From positions 620,001 to 684,000 of the forward strand of contig NZ_JACXXO010000001.1 in NCBI RefSeq assembly GCF_017980685.1: 64,000 bases of DNA, given 5' to 3'. The DNA comes from Pseudomonas iridis. GTDB lineage: Bacteria > Pseudomonadota > Gammaproteobacteria > Pseudomonadales > Pseudomonadaceae. Under the pieces are notes generated by a model. The model saw nothing but the letters and a program-made list of their open reading frames with translations. It did no database searches and was not told the origin of the DNA. The first letter of the stretch is position 1. Every line of letters starts with the position of its first letter. Below, in pieces: positions 44,301 to 58,108 of this stretch. The translations under genes were made by a program, and so were the position numbers.

Positions 44301-45266
44301 ACGACCGGTTGCGCCTTCGTCACGGATCTCGCCGCCAGAACCGGTGGATGCGCCCGGGAACGGGGCAATCGCGGTCGGGTGGTTGTGGGTTTCAACCTTC
44401 ATGAGGATGTGCACCGGCTCCTGCACCGCGCCGTACTGGCGGGTTTCAGGATTCGGGAAGAAACGGCCGGCAACGTTGCCGACGATCACCGAGGCGTTGT
44501 CCTTATAAGCCGACAGAACGCCTTCGCTGTGCATCACGTAGGTGTTCTTGATCATGCCGAACAGGCTTTTTTCCTGGTTTTCACCATCAATATCCCAACT
44601 GGCGTTGAAGATCTTGTGGCGGCAATGCTCGGAGTTGGCCTGGGCGAACATCATCAGTTCGATGTCGTGCGGGTTGCGCTTCAAACCGTTGAAGGCGTTG
44701 ACCAGATAGTCGATTTCGTCTTCAGCCAGGGCCAGGCCCAGTTCGGTGTTGGCCTTTTCCAGCGCGGCGCGACCGCCGCCGAGGATGTCGATCGCCGTCA
44801 GCGGCTTCGGCTCGGCATGGCTGAACAGACCGGCTGCCTGCTCAAGGTTGCCGAGGACGATTTGCGTCATGCGGTCATGCAATACATCAGCAATCTGCTG
44901 CGCTTGGGCGTCGCTGAACTGACCGGCAACGTAGAACGCGATGCCGCGCTCCAGACGCTGGATCTTGCTCAGGCCGCAGTTGCGGGCGATGTCGCTGGCC
45001 TTGCTCGACCATGGCGAGATGGTACCGAACCGCGGCAACACCAGGAACAGACGGCCGGTCGGCTCTTGAACCGGAACACTTGGACCGTACTTCAGAAGGC
45101 GCGCAAGCACCTGCTGTTCGTCGCCGGTCAGGACGCCGGTAACTTCGGCGAAGTGAGCGAATTCAGCATATAAGCCACTGACAGCCGAAACTTTCTGGCT
45201 CAGTTGCTCAAGGAGTTTGCTGTGGCGAAAGGCAGAAAGGGCAGGAGCGCCGCGCAGGATCAACAT
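41370..45266 (-). CDS. purL: Phosphoribosylformylglycinamidine synthase PurL
   Basis: A 1298-residue single-chain FGAM synthetase (the large gammaproteobacterial form), converting FGAR to FGAM with glutamine and ATP. Domains in order are an N-terminal PurS-like part, two AIR-synthase-like halves ([21 protein letters not shown] block near residue 290; GKDSMSM near 770) and a C-terminal class I glutaminase with the nucleophile Cys in [12 protein letters not shown] and the FPHPER-like [10 protein letters not shown] end. The gene occupies nearly 4 kb and ends six bases before the small YqfO-like start. Confidence 0.97.
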   Translation of the reverse strand: MLILRGAPALSAFRHSKLLEQLSQKVSAVSGLYAEFAHFAEVTGVLTGDEQQVLARLLKYGPSVPVQEPTGRLFLVLPRFGTISPWSSKASDIARNCGLSKIQRLERGIAFYVAGQFSDAQAQQIADVLHDRMTQIVLGNLEQAAGLFSHAEPKPLTAIDILGGGRAALEKANTELGLALAEDEIDYLVNAFNGLKRNPHDIELMMFAQANSEHCRHKIFNASWDIDGENQEKSLFGMIKNTYVMHSEGVLSAYKDNASVIVGNVAGRFFPNPETRQYGAVQEPVHILMKVETHNHPTAIAPFPGASTGSGGEIRDEGATGRGAKPKAGLTGFTVSNLQIPGFEQPWEVPYGKPERIVTALDIMIEGPLGGAAFNNEFGRPALTGYFRTFEQSITTPHGDEVRGYHKPIMLAGGMGNIREEHVKKGEIVVGSKLIVLGGPAMLIGLGGGAASSMATGTSSADLDFASVQRENPEMERRCQEVIDRCWQLGDKNPISFIHDVGAGGLSNAFPELVNDGERGGRFELRNIPNDEPGMAPHEIWSNESQERYVLAVGPEDFARFQAICERERCPFAVVGEATAEPQLTVTDSHFGNNPVDMPLEVLLGKAPRMHRSVVREAELGDDFDPSNLDITESIERVLHHPAVASKSFLITIGDRTITGLVARDQMVGPWQVPVADVAVTATSFDVYTGEAMAMGERTPLALLDAPASGRMAIGETLTNIAASRINKISDIKLSANWMSAAGHPGEDARLYDTVKAVGMELCPELGITIPVGKDSMSMATRWNDNGEEKTVTSPMSLIVTGFAPVADIRQTLTPELRMDKGTTDLILIDLGRGQNRMGASILAQVNGKLGSQAPDVDDAEDLKAFFAVIQGLNADGHLLAYHDRSDGGLLTSVVEMAFAGHCGLSLNLDGLAETSADIAAILFNEELGAVIQVRQDATPDILAQFSAAGLGDCVSVIGQPMNNGQINITFNGDTVFEGQRRLLQRTWAETSYQIQRLRDNADCAEQEFDVLLEEDNPGLSVKLSYDVNQDIAAPYIKKGIRPQVAVLREQGVNGQVEMAAAFDRAGFNAIDVHMSDILAGRVDLNEFKGLVACGGFSYGDVLGAGEGWAKSALFNSRARDAFQGFFERNDSFTLGVCNGCQMMSNLHELIPGSEFWPHFVRNRSEQFEARVAMVQVQESNSIFLQGMAGSRMPIAIAHGEGHAEFSSEEALLEADLSGCVAMRFVDNHGKVTESYPANPNGSPRGITGLTSRDGRVTIMMPHPERVFRAVQNSWRSEDWNEDAPWMRMFRNARVWVN

Positions 45267-45485
45267 CTTCGGGACAGCCTCGGGAAGGGGTGTGCTTTGA
45301 GGCCGTGCATTCTAGCCTAAACCGCCCTCAACATCACCCGAAACGCTACGCACGGTTGCACTCGGGTGTCGATCTGTGTTTCTGCCTCGAGAGTCAAATT
45401 TACGGGACACGTGAACAACGTTAATTTTTACTGTAACAAAATGCCCTTCACGCCCGTTTCTGCGGGGTTTCGGCTGGTTTTGTGA

Positions 45486-47012
<1,527 letters not shown>

Positions 47013-47030
47013 AAACACCCCAAAAACAAA

Positions 47031-47120
47031 TGTGGGAGCGAGCCTGCTCGCGAAGGCGTCGTGTCAGTCGATATCATCTTTGACTGATACACCGCTTTCG
47101 CGAGCAGGCTCGCTCCCACA
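47031..47120. repeat. REP doublet, family A
   Basis: Inverted TGTGGGAGCGAGCCTGCTCG / CGAGCAGGCTCGCTCCCACA units between the converging mltF and pdxJ genes. Confidence 0.85.
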
Positions 47121-47139
47121 GGTGGGGTTGTGTTGCCGC

Positions 47140-47883
47140 TTAGTGTTTGGCAGCCGCCAGAATCAGCGCTTTCATCTCAGCCACTGCAGACTTGAAACCC
47201 ACGAACAACGCATGCGCCACCAGCGCATGGCCGATGTTCAATTCGTTGATGCCCTTGATCGCCGCGACCGCTTCAACGTTGTGGTAGTGCAGACCGTGAC
47301 CGGCATTGACGATGAGACCCTGCGCCAGACCAAACGCCACACCGTCCGACACACGCTTCAACTCTTCAGCGATTTGCGTCGGGGTTTCAGCGTCGGCATA
47401 GCGTCCGGTGTGCAGTTCAATCGCCGGTGCGCCGACACGTTTGGACGCAGCAATCTGGCGCTCGTCGGCGTCGATGAACAGCGACACTTCGCTGCCGATT
47501 TTCGACAGACGCTCAACCGCAGCCTTGATCCGCGCTTCCTGCCCCGCCACGTCAAGACCGCCTTCAGTGGTCAGCTCCTGACGGGTTTCCGGTACCAGGC
47601 AGATGTGCGCCGGGCGAATAAGCTCGGCGAACACCATCATTTCTTCGGTGACGCCCATTTCGAAGTTCATGCGGGTTTGCAGCACATCCTTGAGCAGCAG
47701 CACATCGCGTTCTTGAATGTGGCGGCGATCTTCACGCAGGTGTACGGTGATGCCGTCGGCGCCCGCCTCTTCCGCGTCCAGCGCAGCCTTGACCGGATCC
47801 GGATAGCGCGTGCCACGGGCCTGACGCAGAGTGGCGACGTGGTCGATGTTCACGCCAAGAAGAATGCGATTGCTGGTGGTCAC
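47140..47883 (-). CDS. pdxJ: Pyridoxine 5'-phosphate synthase PdxJ
   Basis: A 247-residue TIM-barrel enzyme condensing 1-deoxy-D-xylulose-5-P and 3-amino-2-oxopropyl phosphate to pyridoxine 5'-phosphate. The N-terminal [17 protein letters not shown] block, [16 protein letters not shown], and the HTGRYA and [11 protein letters not shown] motifs are characteristic. GTG 47883 is chosen because AGGAG lies 8 nt upstream and the family N-terminus starts there; a longer frame overlaps recO. It is the last gene of the lepA-lepB-rnc-era-recO-pdxJ run. Confidence 0.96.
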   Translation of the reverse strand: MTTSNRILLGVNIDHVATLRQARGTRYPDPVKAALDAEEAGADGITVHLREDRRHIQERDVLLLKDVLQTRMNFEMGVTEEMMVFAELIRPAHICLVPETRQELTTEGGLDVAGQEARIKAAVERLSKIGSEVSLFIDADERQIAASKRVGAPAIELHTGRYADAETPTQIAEELKRVSDGVAFGLAQGLIVNAGHGLHYHNVEAVAAIKGINELNIGHALVAHALFVGFKSAVAEMKALILAAAKH

Positions 47884-47930
47884 GGATGCGCTCCTGAATT
47901 GAGAGATTCGGCGCACAGCATACGGTGAGA

Positions 47931-48620
47931 TCAGGGCTTGCGAAACAGTTCGCGACTGACGAGGGGGCGGCCGCCCAAGTGAACGGCCAATGCCTGACGC
48001 ATCAAACGCTTGGCAGCGGACAAAGCACCGGGGGCCGACCAATCGGCTTCAGCCATGGCCAGCAGTTCGGTGCCATTGAACAGCCCCGGCTGCAACAGAT
48101 AGACGCGCTCAAGCCCTGCATCCACTTGCAGGCGATAAAGTCCGTCCGGCGCGACAGGTTCGCCGTGAACATCAGTGTTCATGGCGAATCCGTAGCCAAG
48201 ATCATCCAATAATCGCCACTCGAAGGAGCGCAGCAAGGGTTCCAGCGGTCGACCTTCAGCCAGGGCCGACAGCGTGGCGGCGTAGTGATCGAACACTGCC
48301 GGATGCGGATCTTCGGCGGGCAGCAAGCGAATCAACAGTTCGTTGAGATAGAGGCCGCTGAACAGTGCCTCGCCGACCATCCAGGTCGCGGTTCCGGCAC
48401 TCTCCATGCGCCCGACGTTCTTCAGTTCACCCTTGCCGCGAAACTCCACTTCCAGCGGCACGAATGGCCGCGCCAGTGTCCCGGCCTTGCCCCGCGCACT
48501 GCGCAACACCGCCCGCAGCCGACCTTGCGGCGTGAGGAAGTCCACCAAAGCGCTGGTTTCGCGGTACGCGCGCGAATGGAGGACGTAGGCGGGTTGGGCG
48601 GGAGGTGGGCTTTGCGACAT
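47931..48620 (-). CDS. recO: DNA repair protein RecO
   Basis: A 229-residue recombination mediator that helps RecF/RecR load RecA on SSB-covered gaps. The OB-fold N-terminus is recognisable from [23 protein letters not shown] and RSARGK, followed by the helical domain ([29 protein letters not shown]). ATG 48620 is used; an in-frame start 36 nt upstream lacks family-like sequence. It is followed by pdxJ, and a REP pair separates it from era. Confidence 0.94.
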   Translation of the reverse strand: MSQSPPPAQPAYVLHSRAYRETSALVDFLTPQGRLRAVLRSARGKAGTLARPFVPLEVEFRGKGELKNVGRMESAGTATWMVGEALFSGLYLNELLIRLLPAEDPHPAVFDHYAATLSALAEGRPLEPLLRSFEWRLLDDLGYGFAMNTDVHGEPVAPDGLYRLQVDAGLERVYLLQPGLFNGTELLAMAEADWSAPGALSAAKRLMRQALAVHLGGRPLVSRELFRKP

Positions 48621-48665
48621 TGAGTTCTCGATGAAGAAACGCAGTTTTACACACAACCCAAAACC

Positions 48666-48759
48666 ACTGTGGGAGCGAGCCTGCTCGCGAAAGCGGAGTG
48701 ACAGTCAACATCAATGCTGAATGTTACATCCTCTTCGCGAGCAGGCTCGCTCCCACAGT
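48666..48759. repeat. REP doublet, family A, between era and recO
   Basis: Inverted TGTGGGAGCGAGCCTGCTCG units. The pair lies inside a presumed operon, so it would be transcribed as a hairpin. Confidence 0.85.
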
Positions 48760-48786
48760 GAGTATCGGTGTTCTTGAAATCAGTGC

Positions 48787-49689
48787 TTACAGATCGCCGT
48801 AACCCAGCGAACGCAATGCACGCTCGTCGTCGGACCAGCCGCCCTTCACCTTGACCCACAGGTTGAGCATGATCTTGGAGTCGAACAGCAGCTCCATGTC
48901 CTTGCGCGCTTCGGTGCCAATGCGTTTGATACGCTCGCCCTTGTCGCCGATGATGATCTTCTTCTGGCCATCACGCTCAACGAGGATCAAGGCGTGGATG
49001 TGCAGAGTCTTGCCCTGCTGCTTGAATTCTTCGATCTCGACGGTGATCTGGTACGGCAGCTCGGCGCCCATCTGACGCATGATTTTCTCGCGCACCAGTT
49101 CGGCGGCAAGGAAACGGCTGCTGCGGTCGGTGATCTGGTCTTCCGGGAAGAAGTGATCATTTTCCGGAAGGTGGTTGGCAATCACCTTTTCCAGCGCTTC
49201 AAGGTTGTGCCCGTGCTGCGCCGATATCGGGATGATCTGCGCGTTCGGCAGCTGTTCCTGCAACCACGACAGGTGCGGCATCAGCTCGGCCTTGTCTTCG
49301 ATGCGGTCGGTCTTGTTCAGTGCGACGATCAGCGGGCCGGTCACGTACTGCACGCGCTCCAGAACCATCTGGTCTTCGTCGGTCCACTTGGTGCGATCGA
49401 CCACGAAGATCACCACATCGACGTCTTTCAACGCCGCCGAAGCGGTCTTGTTCATGTAGCGGTTCAGCGCCTTTTCGCCACCCTTGTGCATGCCCGGGGT
49501 GTCGACGTAGATCGCTTGCACGTCACCCTCGGTCTTGATCCCGAGCATGTTGTGGCGAGTGGTCTGCGGCTTGCGCGAGGTGATCGCGAGCTTCTGGCCC
49601 AGGATGTGGTTCAGCAGCGTGGACTTGCCCACGTTGGGACGGCCGACGATGGCAACATAGCCACAGCGAGTTGCGTTTGTATCAGTCAT
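48787..49689 (-). CDS. era: GTPase Era
   Basis: A 300-residue GTPase that binds the 3' end of 16S rRNA and helps 30S assembly. The G1 motif GRPNVGKST is at 16-24, NKTD and the switch region DTPGMHKG are present, and the C-terminal KH domain starts after [14 protein letters not shown]. The ATG at 49689 overlaps the end of rnc by 8 bp, so translation is coupled to RNase III as in other proteobacteria. Confidence 0.97.
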   Translation of the reverse strand: MTDTNATRCGYVAIVGRPNVGKSTLLNHILGQKLAITSRKPQTTRHNMLGIKTEGDVQAIYVDTPGMHKGGEKALNRYMNKTASAALKDVDVVIFVVDRTKWTDEDQMVLERVQYVTGPLIVALNKTDRIEDKAELMPHLSWLQEQLPNAQIIPISAQHGHNLEALEKVIANHLPENDHFFPEDQITDRSSRFLAAELVREKIMRQMGAELPYQITVEIEEFKQQGKTLHIHALILVERDGQKKIIIGDKGERIKRIGTEARKDMELLFDSKIMLNLWVKVKGGWSDDERALRSLGYGDL

Positions 49690-50371
49690 TGCCATTCTCC
49701 ACGCCCAGGGCAATCAGTGCTGCGGCGGCCGCTACCTGTTCGGCAATACGACGGCTCACACCCTGACCTCGGCTTTTTTCATTCAGTAAGACAACTTCGC
49801 ATTCGACGAAGAAGGTTCGGCAGTGCGGCTCACCCTGGATATCCACCACTTCGTAACGTGGCAGGTCACAACCGCGCGATTGCAGATGTTCCTGCAGGCG
49901 GGTCTTGGGATCCTTGTTGGTGTCGACCAGCGTCAGGCCTTCGAACTCGCCGGCCAGCCAGGCCAGTACGCGTTCGCGGGCGACGTCCATGCCGGCGTCG
50001 AGGTAAATCGCACCGATCAGCGCTTCAAGGGCGTCGGCCAGAATCGATTCGCGACGAAAACCGCCGCTTTTCAGTTCTCCGGAACCCAGACGCAGATAAT
50101 CGCCGAGGTCGAAACCGCGAGCCAGTACGGCCAGCGTCTCACCTTTGACCAAACGTGCGCGCAAACGCGACAACTGGCCTTCGCGGGCCAGCGGGAAGCG
50201 ATCAAACAGTGCTTCGCCGGCGACGAAATTGAGGATGGCGTCACCGAGGAATTCCAGGCGTTCGTTGTTGCGCCCGGCAAAACTGCGGTGCGTAAGGGCC
50301 AGGAGCATCAACTCCTGATCCTTGAAGGTGTAACCGAGCTGACGCTCGAGACGGCTTAATGAGGCGCTCAC
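49682..50371 (-). CDS. rnc: Ribonuclease III
   Basis: A 229-residue double-stranded RNA endonuclease. The catalytic signature [12 protein letters not shown] is near residues 36-47 and a second acidic motif ([14 protein letters not shown]) follows. The C-terminal double-stranded-RNA-binding domain ends in a typical [10 protein letters not shown] helix. GTG 50371 overlaps a stop codon of an upstream reading frame (GTGA), a hint that a translationally coupled gene once preceded it. Confidence 0.96.
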   Translation of the reverse strand: MSASLSRLERQLGYTFKDQELMLLALTHRSFAGRNNERLEFLGDAILNFVAGEALFDRFPLAREGQLSRLRARLVKGETLAVLARGFDLGDYLRLGSGELKSGGFRRESILADALEALIGAIYLDAGMDVARERVLAWLAGEFEGLTLVDTNKDPKTRLQEHLQSRGCDLPRYEVVDIQGEPHCRTFFVECEVVLLNEKSRGQGVSRRIAEQVAAAAALIALGVENGND

Positions 50372-50540
50372 GGTTTACCCACGCTGTGTTCAAAGCTGGA
50401 TTCCACCGCCATCGCCGGGATACGGCGCAGGCCTGGGACAATTAACGCTGTGTTCAAAAATTAAATCCTGGCGATTGCGAAGCCGATTGTGTCGACTCCA
50501 GAAATGCATTCGGCGCTGTGGTCAACAGCGCCGTGTGTGA
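50372..50540. other. lepB-rnc spacer with direct repeats and a hairpin; expected DUF4845 gene missing
   Basis: Only 169 bp, where PAO1-type genomes carry a DUF4845 gene. CGCTGTGTTCAAA occurs twice, at about 50380-50392 and 50444-50456. A CGGCGCTG/CAGCGCCG hairpin at 50511-50533 lies just after the lepB stop codon. A short open frame on the minus strand ends at the rnc start in a GTGA overlap. Confidence 0.6.
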
Positions 50541-51395
50541 TTACTTGATCAGGCCAACCCGCGAGAAATTCGGCAGGTGGCTGAGTTTCGGTTCCGGCCA
50601 GCTCATCCAGACCGCGAAGGCCTTGCCGACGATATTCTGGTCGGGAACCATGCCCAGCAGATCCTTGGGAATGTTCGGATCATCCCAGTAACGGCTGTCG
50701 TTCGAGTTGTCGCGGTTGTCACCCATCATGAAGTAGTGCCCGGCAGGCACTGTCCACGTACGATCCGGCGGGGTGCGGTAGCGGCTCATTTCCTTGCGGA
50801 TAAGGTGCTCGGCTGCGCCGAGTTTTTCCTTGTAGAGCTCTGCGCTGCCCAGCGTGCCCGGCTCGGAGCCGACCAGTTGCTCGGCAATCGACTCGCCATT
50901 GACGAACAGACGCTTGTCAGCGGTGTACCGCACGGTGTCACCCGGCAGGCCCACTACACGCTTGATGTAGTTGACGGCAGGGTCGCTCGGGTAGCGGAAC
51001 ACCATCACATCGCCACGCTGAGGATCACCGACTTCGATGATTTTCTTGTCGATCACCGGCAGGCGGATCCCGTAAGAAAACTTGTTCACCAGAATGAAGT
51101 CGCCGACGTCCAGGGTCGGTTTCATCGAGCCGGATGGAATCTGGAACGGTTCCACCAGGAACGAACGCAGCACCAGCACGATGAACAACACCGGGAAGAA
51201 CGACTTGCCGTATTCAACCAGCAGCGGTTCCTTGTTCAGTTTCTCGACCACCACCCCGTCAGGCTGGCTGACGCTGCCCTGATAGGAGGCAATGGCAGCA
51301 CGCCGACGCGGCGCGAGGATCAACAGATCAAGCAACGCCAACAGGCCGCAGACGAAAACGGCGATGACCAGCAACAGCGGGAAATTTAGTGACAT
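50541..51395 (-). CDS. lepB: Signal peptidase I
   Basis: A 284-residue inner-membrane serine protease that removes signal peptides. Two N-terminal hydrophobic segments (about 3-28 and 64-80) are followed by the Ser90/Lys145 catalytic dyad in QIPSGSMKPTL and YIKRVVGLPGD, and by the C-terminal GDNRDNSNDSRYW box. Length is typical of pseudomonads. It is 6 nt downstream of lepA, in the usual lepA-lepB operon. Confidence 0.97.
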   Translation of the reverse strand: MSLNFPLLLVIAVFVCGLLALLDLLILAPRRRAAIASYQGSVSQPDGVVVEKLNKEPLLVEYGKSFFPVLFIVLVLRSFLVEPFQIPSGSMKPTLDVGDFILVNKFSYGIRLPVIDKKIIEVGDPQRGDVMVFRYPSDPAVNYIKRVVGLPGDTVRYTADKRLFVNGESIAEQLVGSEPGTLGSAELYKEKLGAAEHLIRKEMSRYRTPPDRTWTVPAGHYFMMGDNRDNSNDSRYWDDPNIPKDLLGMVPDQNIVGKAFAVWMSWPEPKLSHLPNFSRVGLIK

Positions 51396-51400
51396 AGGAC

Positions 51401-53200
51401 CTAACTATCCAACCTGAGCACTGCAAGGAAGGCTTCTTGTGGAATTTCCACGTTGCCGACCTGCTTCATGCGTTTCTTACCGGCCTTTTGCTTCTCCAGC
51501 AGTTTCTTCTTACGGCTGACGTCACCACCGTAGCATTTGGCCAATACGTTCTTTCTGAGTGCCTTGACGGTTGTCCGGGCAACGATCTGACCACCGATGG
51601 CGGCCTGGATCGCGACGTCGAACATCTGACGCGGAATCAGTTCTTTCATCTTCTCGGTCAACTGGCGACCTTTGTAGTGCGAGTTGTCACGGTGCACGAT
51701 CAACGCCAGGGCATCGACCTTGTCGCCGTTGATCAGCACATCCAGTTTCACCAGATTAGCCGATTGGTAACGATCGAAATGGTAGTCCAGCGAAGCATAG
51801 CCGCGGCTGGTGGATTTGAGACGGTCGAAGAAGTCCAGGACCACTTCGTTCATCGGCAGGTCGTAGGTGACCTGCACCTGATTGCCGAGGAACAGCATGT
51901 CGACTTGAACGCCACGCTTCTCGATGCACAGGGTGATGACGTTGCCCAAGTGTTCCTGCGGCACCAGAATATTGGCCCGCACGATCGGCTCGCGCATGTC
52001 TTCGATCGACGACACATCCGGAAGCTTGGATGGGTTGTCGACGTAAATCGTTTCACCGGTTTTGAGCAGCAGCTCGAAAATTACCGTCGGCGCCGTGGTA
52101 ATCAGGTCCAGGTTGTACTCGCGCTCGAGTCGCTCCTGGATGATTTCCATGTGCAGCATGCCGAGGAAGCCGCAACGGAAGCCGAAGCCCAGTGCGTCGG
52201 AGCTTTCCGGGGTGTATTGCAGCGACGAATCGTTGAGGGTCAGCTTCTGCAACGCTTCGCGGAAATCTTCGAAGTCGTCGGAGCTGACCGGGAACAGACC
52301 GGCGTAAACCTGCGGCTGGATGCGTTTGAAGCCTGGCAGCACTTCAACGTCCGGCGTCGAGCTCAGCGTCAGGGTGTCACCTACCGGCGCACCGTGAATG
52401 TCCTTGATGCTGGCGATGATGAAGCCCACTTCGCCGGCCTTCAGATCAGCCGTGGCGGTATGTTTCGGGTTGAACACGCCAACGCTGTCGACCAGATGGA
52501 TCTTGCCGGTGGACTTGACGAGGATCTTGTCGCCCTTCTTCACGCGACCATGACGGACACGCACCAGGGAAACAACGCCCAGGTAGTTGTCGAACCAGGA
52601 ATCGATGATCAACGCTTGCAGCGGATCTTCGATATTGCCGGTTGGCGCAGGAATGGTATGCACCAGACGCTCGAGTACTTCGTCGACACCCAGGCCGGTC
52701 TTGGCGCTGCAGGTGACGGCGTCAGTGGCGTCGATGCCGATGATCTTCTCGATCTCGTCCTTGACGCGATCAGGGTCTGCCTGTGGCAGGTCGATCTTGT
52801 TCAGTACCGGCATGACCTCAAGGCCCTGCTCGATCGCGGTGTAGCAGTTGGCCACGGACTGGGCTTCAACACCCTGCCCCGCGTCGACGACCAGCAATGC
52901 ACCTTCACACGCAGCCAGGGAACGGCTGACTTCGTAGGTGAAGTCGACGTGGCCCGGGGTGTCAATGAAGTTCAGCTGATATTTGATGCCGTCTTTGGCG
53001 GTGTAATAAAGGGTGACGCTGTGGGCCTTGATGGTGATCCCGCGTTCACGCTCCAGATCCATGGAATCCAGTACCTGGGCTTCCATTTCACGCTCGGCCA
53101 GGCCGCCGCACATCTGGATGAAGCGATCGGCCAGCGTCGACTTGCCATGGTCAATGTGGGCGATGATGGAGAAATTGCGGATATGACTCAAATCACTCAC
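51401..53200 (-). CDS. lepA: Elongation factor 4 (LepA)
   Basis: A 599-residue translational GTPase related to EF-G that back-translocates or aids ribosome biogenesis. G1 is [10 protein letters not shown] at 14-23, switch [14 protein letters not shown] and NKIDLPQ are present, and the C-terminal domain unique to LepA ends in [19 protein letters not shown]. It is the first gene of the leftward lepA-lepB-rnc-era-recO-pdxJ run. A terminator from the adjacent lptG gene lies upstream. Confidence 0.98.
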   Translation of the reverse strand: MSDLSHIRNFSIIAHIDHGKSTLADRFIQMCGGLAEREMEAQVLDSMDLERERGITIKAHSVTLYYTAKDGIKYQLNFIDTPGHVDFTYEVSRSLAACEGALLVVDAGQGVEAQSVANCYTAIEQGLEVMPVLNKIDLPQADPDRVKDEIEKIIGIDATDAVTCSAKTGLGVDEVLERLVHTIPAPTGNIEDPLQALIIDSWFDNYLGVVSLVRVRHGRVKKGDKILVKSTGKIHLVDSVGVFNPKHTATADLKAGEVGFIIASIKDIHGAPVGDTLTLSSTPDVEVLPGFKRIQPQVYAGLFPVSSDDFEDFREALQKLTLNDSSLQYTPESSDALGFGFRCGFLGMLHMEIIQERLEREYNLDLITTAPTVIFELLLKTGETIYVDNPSKLPDVSSIEDMREPIVRANILVPQEHLGNVITLCIEKRGVQVDMLFLGNQVQVTYDLPMNEVVLDFFDRLKSTSRGYASLDYHFDRYQSANLVKLDVLINGDKVDALALIVHRDNSHYKGRQLTEKMKELIPRQMFDVAIQAAIGGQIVARTTVKALRKNVLAKCYGGDVSRKKKLLEKQKAGKKRMKQVGNVEIPQEAFLAVLRLDS

Positions 53201-53308
53201 GGATCAACACTCAAAAAGGCTGCAGGCATAGCCCGCCGAAAAATAGCCGGGAATTGTACCTGATACACGGCGCAAGCGTCACGCTCACCTGTCACCCGGA
53301 TAGCATGC

Positions 53309-53341
53309 AAAAACGCCCCGATCTGTCGACCGAGGCGTTTT
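53309..53341 (-). terminator. Terminator after lptG
   Basis: AAAACGCC/GGCGTTTT stem around a 16-nt loop, with T-rich tail on the minus strand, 32 nt after the lptG stop codon. Confidence 0.75.
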
Positions 53342-53372
53342 CAAGGTTAAACAGTGGATGAAAGCTTGTTCA

Positions 53373-54434
53373 TCAACCGGCTCGTCTAAGCAGCCAGACA
53401 CCCGCCAGCGCACAAACCCCGGCCGGTACCAGCACCGCAAACAAGGGCGAGAAACCGAACACCAGGCTCGACGGCCCGAGCAAATCCTGGACGATGCGGA
53501 AGGTGAAGCCCACCAGCACGCCCGTGAACACACGCTGCCCCAAGGTCACCGAACGCAACGGGCCGAAGATAAAGGAGATCGCCATCAGTACCAGCGCAGC
53601 GGTAACCAGCGGCTGCAACACCTTGACCCAAAATGCCAGCCAGTAACGACCATTGCTCAGCCCCTGTTCAGCCAGATAGTGGATATACCCCCACAAACCG
53701 CTGATCGACAGCGATTCCGGCGCCATGACCACGGTGCTGAGCAATTGCGGGCTCAGTGCCACATCCCAACGCTCGGTTGGCATGTTCACGACTTCAGTGC
53801 TGCGCTCATTGAACTTGGTGGTCGACACGTCGCTGAGCTGCCAGTGATCGCCGTCGAACTCGGCCTTTTTGGCAAAGCTCGAACTCAGCAGGTGGCGCTC
53901 CTTGTCGAAGTGGTAGCGGGTCACGCCATACAACAGGCCGTTGGGTTGCACGGCGTTGATGTGGATGAACTCTTCACCCTGACGGTGCCACATGCCGTGC
54001 TTGGCGCTTTGCGCGTCGCCACTGCCCTGAGCCAGCGAGCGGTTGGCCTGGGCCATGCTTTCGGTGGCTGGCGCGACGTATTCGCCGATCAGCACGCCGG
54101 CCAGCATCAGCACCAGCATCGGTTTCATGACCGCCCACACGATACGGCCGATGGACACACCCGCGGCGCGCATCACGGTCAGCTCACTGCTGCTGGCCAG
54201 ACTGCCGAGGCCAATCAGACAGCCGATCAACGCCGCCATCGGCAGCATTTCGTAAAGACGACGCGGTGCGGTCAGCAGCACGAAGCTCAGCACGTCAACC
54301 AAGGTGTAGGTTTCGCTGACGTCACCCATTTCATCGATGAAGGCAAACAGTGTCGCCAGGCCGAGAATGATCGCCAGCACAGCGATGATCGCCATGAAAA
54401 CGCTGCTGCCGATGTAGCGGTCGAGTTTAACCAC
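53373..54434 (-). CDS. lptG: LPS export permease LptG
   Basis: A 353-residue inner-membrane component of the LptB2FG ABC transporter that extracts lipopolysaccharide for transport to the outer membrane. Six hydrophobic segments are arranged three and three around a beta-jellyroll periplasmic domain (residues about 135-265). GTG 54434 is chosen since it overlaps the lptF stop codon by 8 nt and gives the usual KLDRYIGSSVF N-terminus. Confidence 0.95.
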   Translation of the reverse strand: MVKLDRYIGSSVFMAIIAVLAIILGLATLFAFIDEMGDVSETYTLVDVLSFVLLTAPRRLYEMLPMAALIGCLIGLGSLASSSELTVMRAAGVSIGRIVWAVMKPMLVLMLAGVLIGEYVAPATESMAQANRSLAQGSGDAQSAKHGMWHRQGEEFIHINAVQPNGLLYGVTRYHFDKERHLLSSSFAKKAEFDGDHWQLSDVSTTKFNERSTEVVNMPTERWDVALSPQLLSTVVMAPESLSISGLWGYIHYLAEQGLSNGRYWLAFWVKVLQPLVTAALVLMAISFIFGPLRSVTLGQRVFTGVLVGFTFRIVQDLLGPSSLVFGFSPLFAVLVPAGVCALAGVWLLRRAG

Positions 54435-55548
54435 GAGCCACCTCCAGCGCAGCGGCACGACGGCTGGCCATCTTCAGGCGCAGCGGCTCCCAGTAGAGCA
54501 GGCCGAGGCCGATGAACAGGAAGATCGCATGCACCCACCACAAGCCGAGCGTCGGGTGGATCTTGCCTTTTTCAAGGGCGCCGCGCGCGGCAATCAGGAT
54601 GGTCAGGTAAGCCATATAAAGAAGAATCGCCGGCAGAAGCTTGAGGAAGCGCCCTTGACGCGGATTGACTCGCGACAGCGGCACCGCCATCAGGGTCACG
54701 ATAAACACCAGCAACGGCAAGGACAGGCGCCATTGCAGTTCGGTCTTGGAGCGGATGTCGTCACTGCCCAGCAAGGACGACGTCGGCATGGCGTCACGGT
54801 CGGTGACTTCTTCACTGACGTCCGGCTTGGGCAGCAGCACGCCATAGTTCTCGTAATGAATGGCGCGGTAATCAGCCTGGCCCGGGCTGCCGTCGTAGCG
54901 ATAGCCGTTATCGAGGATCAGGTAACGATTGCCGTCGGGGCGGATTTCCTGACGACCCGACTCGGCTACCAGGACGGAAATCCCACGGTCCTTCTGATCG
55001 GCGCCGAGGTTCTTCTGCGAGATGAACACGCCACCCAGATTGACGCGATCATCGCTCAGGGTTTCGGTGTAAGTCACCCGACTGCCGTCGCGCAGGGCCT
55101 GGAAGCGACCAGGCTCCAGGGTGTCGAATTCGGTCAGCGCGTCCTGCTTGTTCAGCAGCAACTGGAACTGGTTGGCACCTTGCGGCGCCAGGCCCAGGCT
55201 CAGCCATGCCACGACCAGCGCAACCAGCGTCGCCGGAAACAGGGTCATGCGCAGCAGCTTCTGCTGACTCATGCCAGTGGCCGAGAGCACGGTCATTTCG
55301 CTTTCGAGGTACAGACGACCGTAGGCCAGCAGGATCCCGAGGAACAGGCCCAGCGGTAGAATCAGTTGCAGGAAGCCCGGCAGGCGAAAGCCCATGATCA
55401 GGAACAGCGAGCCCGGATCGAGCTGACCGGCAGCGGCCTGCGCAAGGTATTTGATAAAGCGACCGCTCATGATAATGACCAGCAGCACCGCACTCACGGC
55501 ACTGAGGGTCAACAGAACTTCGCGGGACAGATAACGGAAGACGATCAA
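54427..55548 (-). CDS. lptF: LPS export permease LptF
   Basis: A 373-residue partner of LptG, with the same three-plus-three transmembrane arrangement and periplasmic jellyroll, and the coupling-helix block GRLYLESEMTVLSATGMS near residue 80-95. TTG 55548 is preferred: GGAG sits 7 nt upstream and it yields the family start (L/M)IVFRYLSREV, while the GTG at 55557 directly abuts the GGA. The overlap with lptG indicates a two-gene operon, divergent from pepA. Confidence 0.93.
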   Translation of the reverse strand: MIVFRYLSREVLLTLSAVSAVLLVIIMSGRFIKYLAQAAAGQLDPGSLFLIMGFRLPGFLQLILPLGLFLGILLAYGRLYLESEMTVLSATGMSQQKLLRMTLFPATLVALVVAWLSLGLAPQGANQFQLLLNKQDALTEFDTLEPGRFQALRDGSRVTYTETLSDDRVNLGGVFISQKNLGADQKDRGISVLVAESGRQEIRPDGNRYLILDNGYRYDGSPGQADYRAIHYENYGVLLPKPDVSEEVTDRDAMPTSSLLGSDDIRSKTELQWRLSLPLLVFIVTLMAVPLSRVNPRQGRFLKLLPAILLYMAYLTILIAARGALEKGKIHPTLGLWWVHAIFLFIGLGLLYWEPLRLKMASRRAAALEVARG

Positions 55549-55747
55549 ACCAGACACTCCAGGGTTGTCAGGCTAAGGCGGCCAAACAAGCAAACACACC
55601 GACCGGCCCGCAACGCAGAGCCGTCGGAAAAAGATGCGGCATTATCCTGTGATTGAGGGCGCCTGTCACTGCGCACACTCATCCTCGCACGCAATACGTT
55701 GAAGATCGTACAACCCAGGGGGCGCTCTCAATTAGTTTTCACACCGC

Positions 55748-57614
<1,867 letters not shown>

Positions 57615-57627
57615 AACCGCTGACGAG

Positions 57628-57654
57628 CGGCGTCACTTTCGGGTGACGCCGTTT
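57628..57654 (+). terminator. Hairpin between pepA and holC
   Basis: CGGCGTCAC/GTGACGCCG 9-bp stem with a TTTCGG loop and weak T-tail (TTTG). It may cut transcription into holC only partially. Confidence 0.6.
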
Positions 57655-57671
57655 GCCGCTCTGGAATCGCA

Positions 57672-58100
57672 ATGACCAAAGTCGACTTCTATATCCTGCC
57701 CAGCGCCGATCCTTCCGCGCGCCTGGACTTCGCCTGCAAGCTCACCGAAAAAGCCTGGCGCATGGGCCACCGCATCTACCTGCATTGCAGCGATGCCGCT
57801 CAGCGTGATGATCTCGATGCGCGCCTGTGGGCGTTCAAGGGCGAGAGCTTCGTACCGCATGGCCCGGCCGACAGCGAACCGGACGGTTTGATTGTCCTGG
57901 GGCTGGGCGATGACTGTGGTCAGCATCAAGACTTGCTGGTCAATCTCGACCTGAAAGTCCCGGCTTTCGCCAGCAAATTCGCCCGTGTGGCGGAAGTGGT
58001 GGTAGAAGATCCGACCATTCGCGCCGCTGCGCGGGAGAGTTTTCGCTTCTACCGCGAACAGGGCTATCCTCTGCAAGATCACCGTTTACAGCGACTCTGA
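57672..58100 (+). CDS. holC: DNA polymerase III chi subunit HolC
   Basis: A 142-residue chi subunit of the clamp-loader complex, which links the polymerase to SSB-coated DNA. Recognised by KVDFYILPSADPSARLDFACKL, the central LHCSDAAQRDDLDARLWAF and the SFVPHG segment. It follows pepA by about 57 nt, as in many gammaproteobacteria, and precedes a small hypothetical gene that here leads into an inserted toxin gene rather than directly into valS. Confidence 0.93.
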   Translation: MTKVDFYILPSADPSARLDFACKLTEKAWRMGHRIYLHCSDAAQRDDLDARLWAFKGESFVPHGPADSEPDGLIVLGLGDDCGQHQDLLVNLDLKVPAFASKFARVAEVVVEDPTIRAAARESFRFYREQGYPLQDHRLQRL

Positions 58101-58108
58101 GCATTCCA

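Noticed and set aside
41478..45173. 1231-codon plus-strand frame opposite purL
   Set aside because: Mirror frame of purL, no domain, no start signal; long only because of codon bias.
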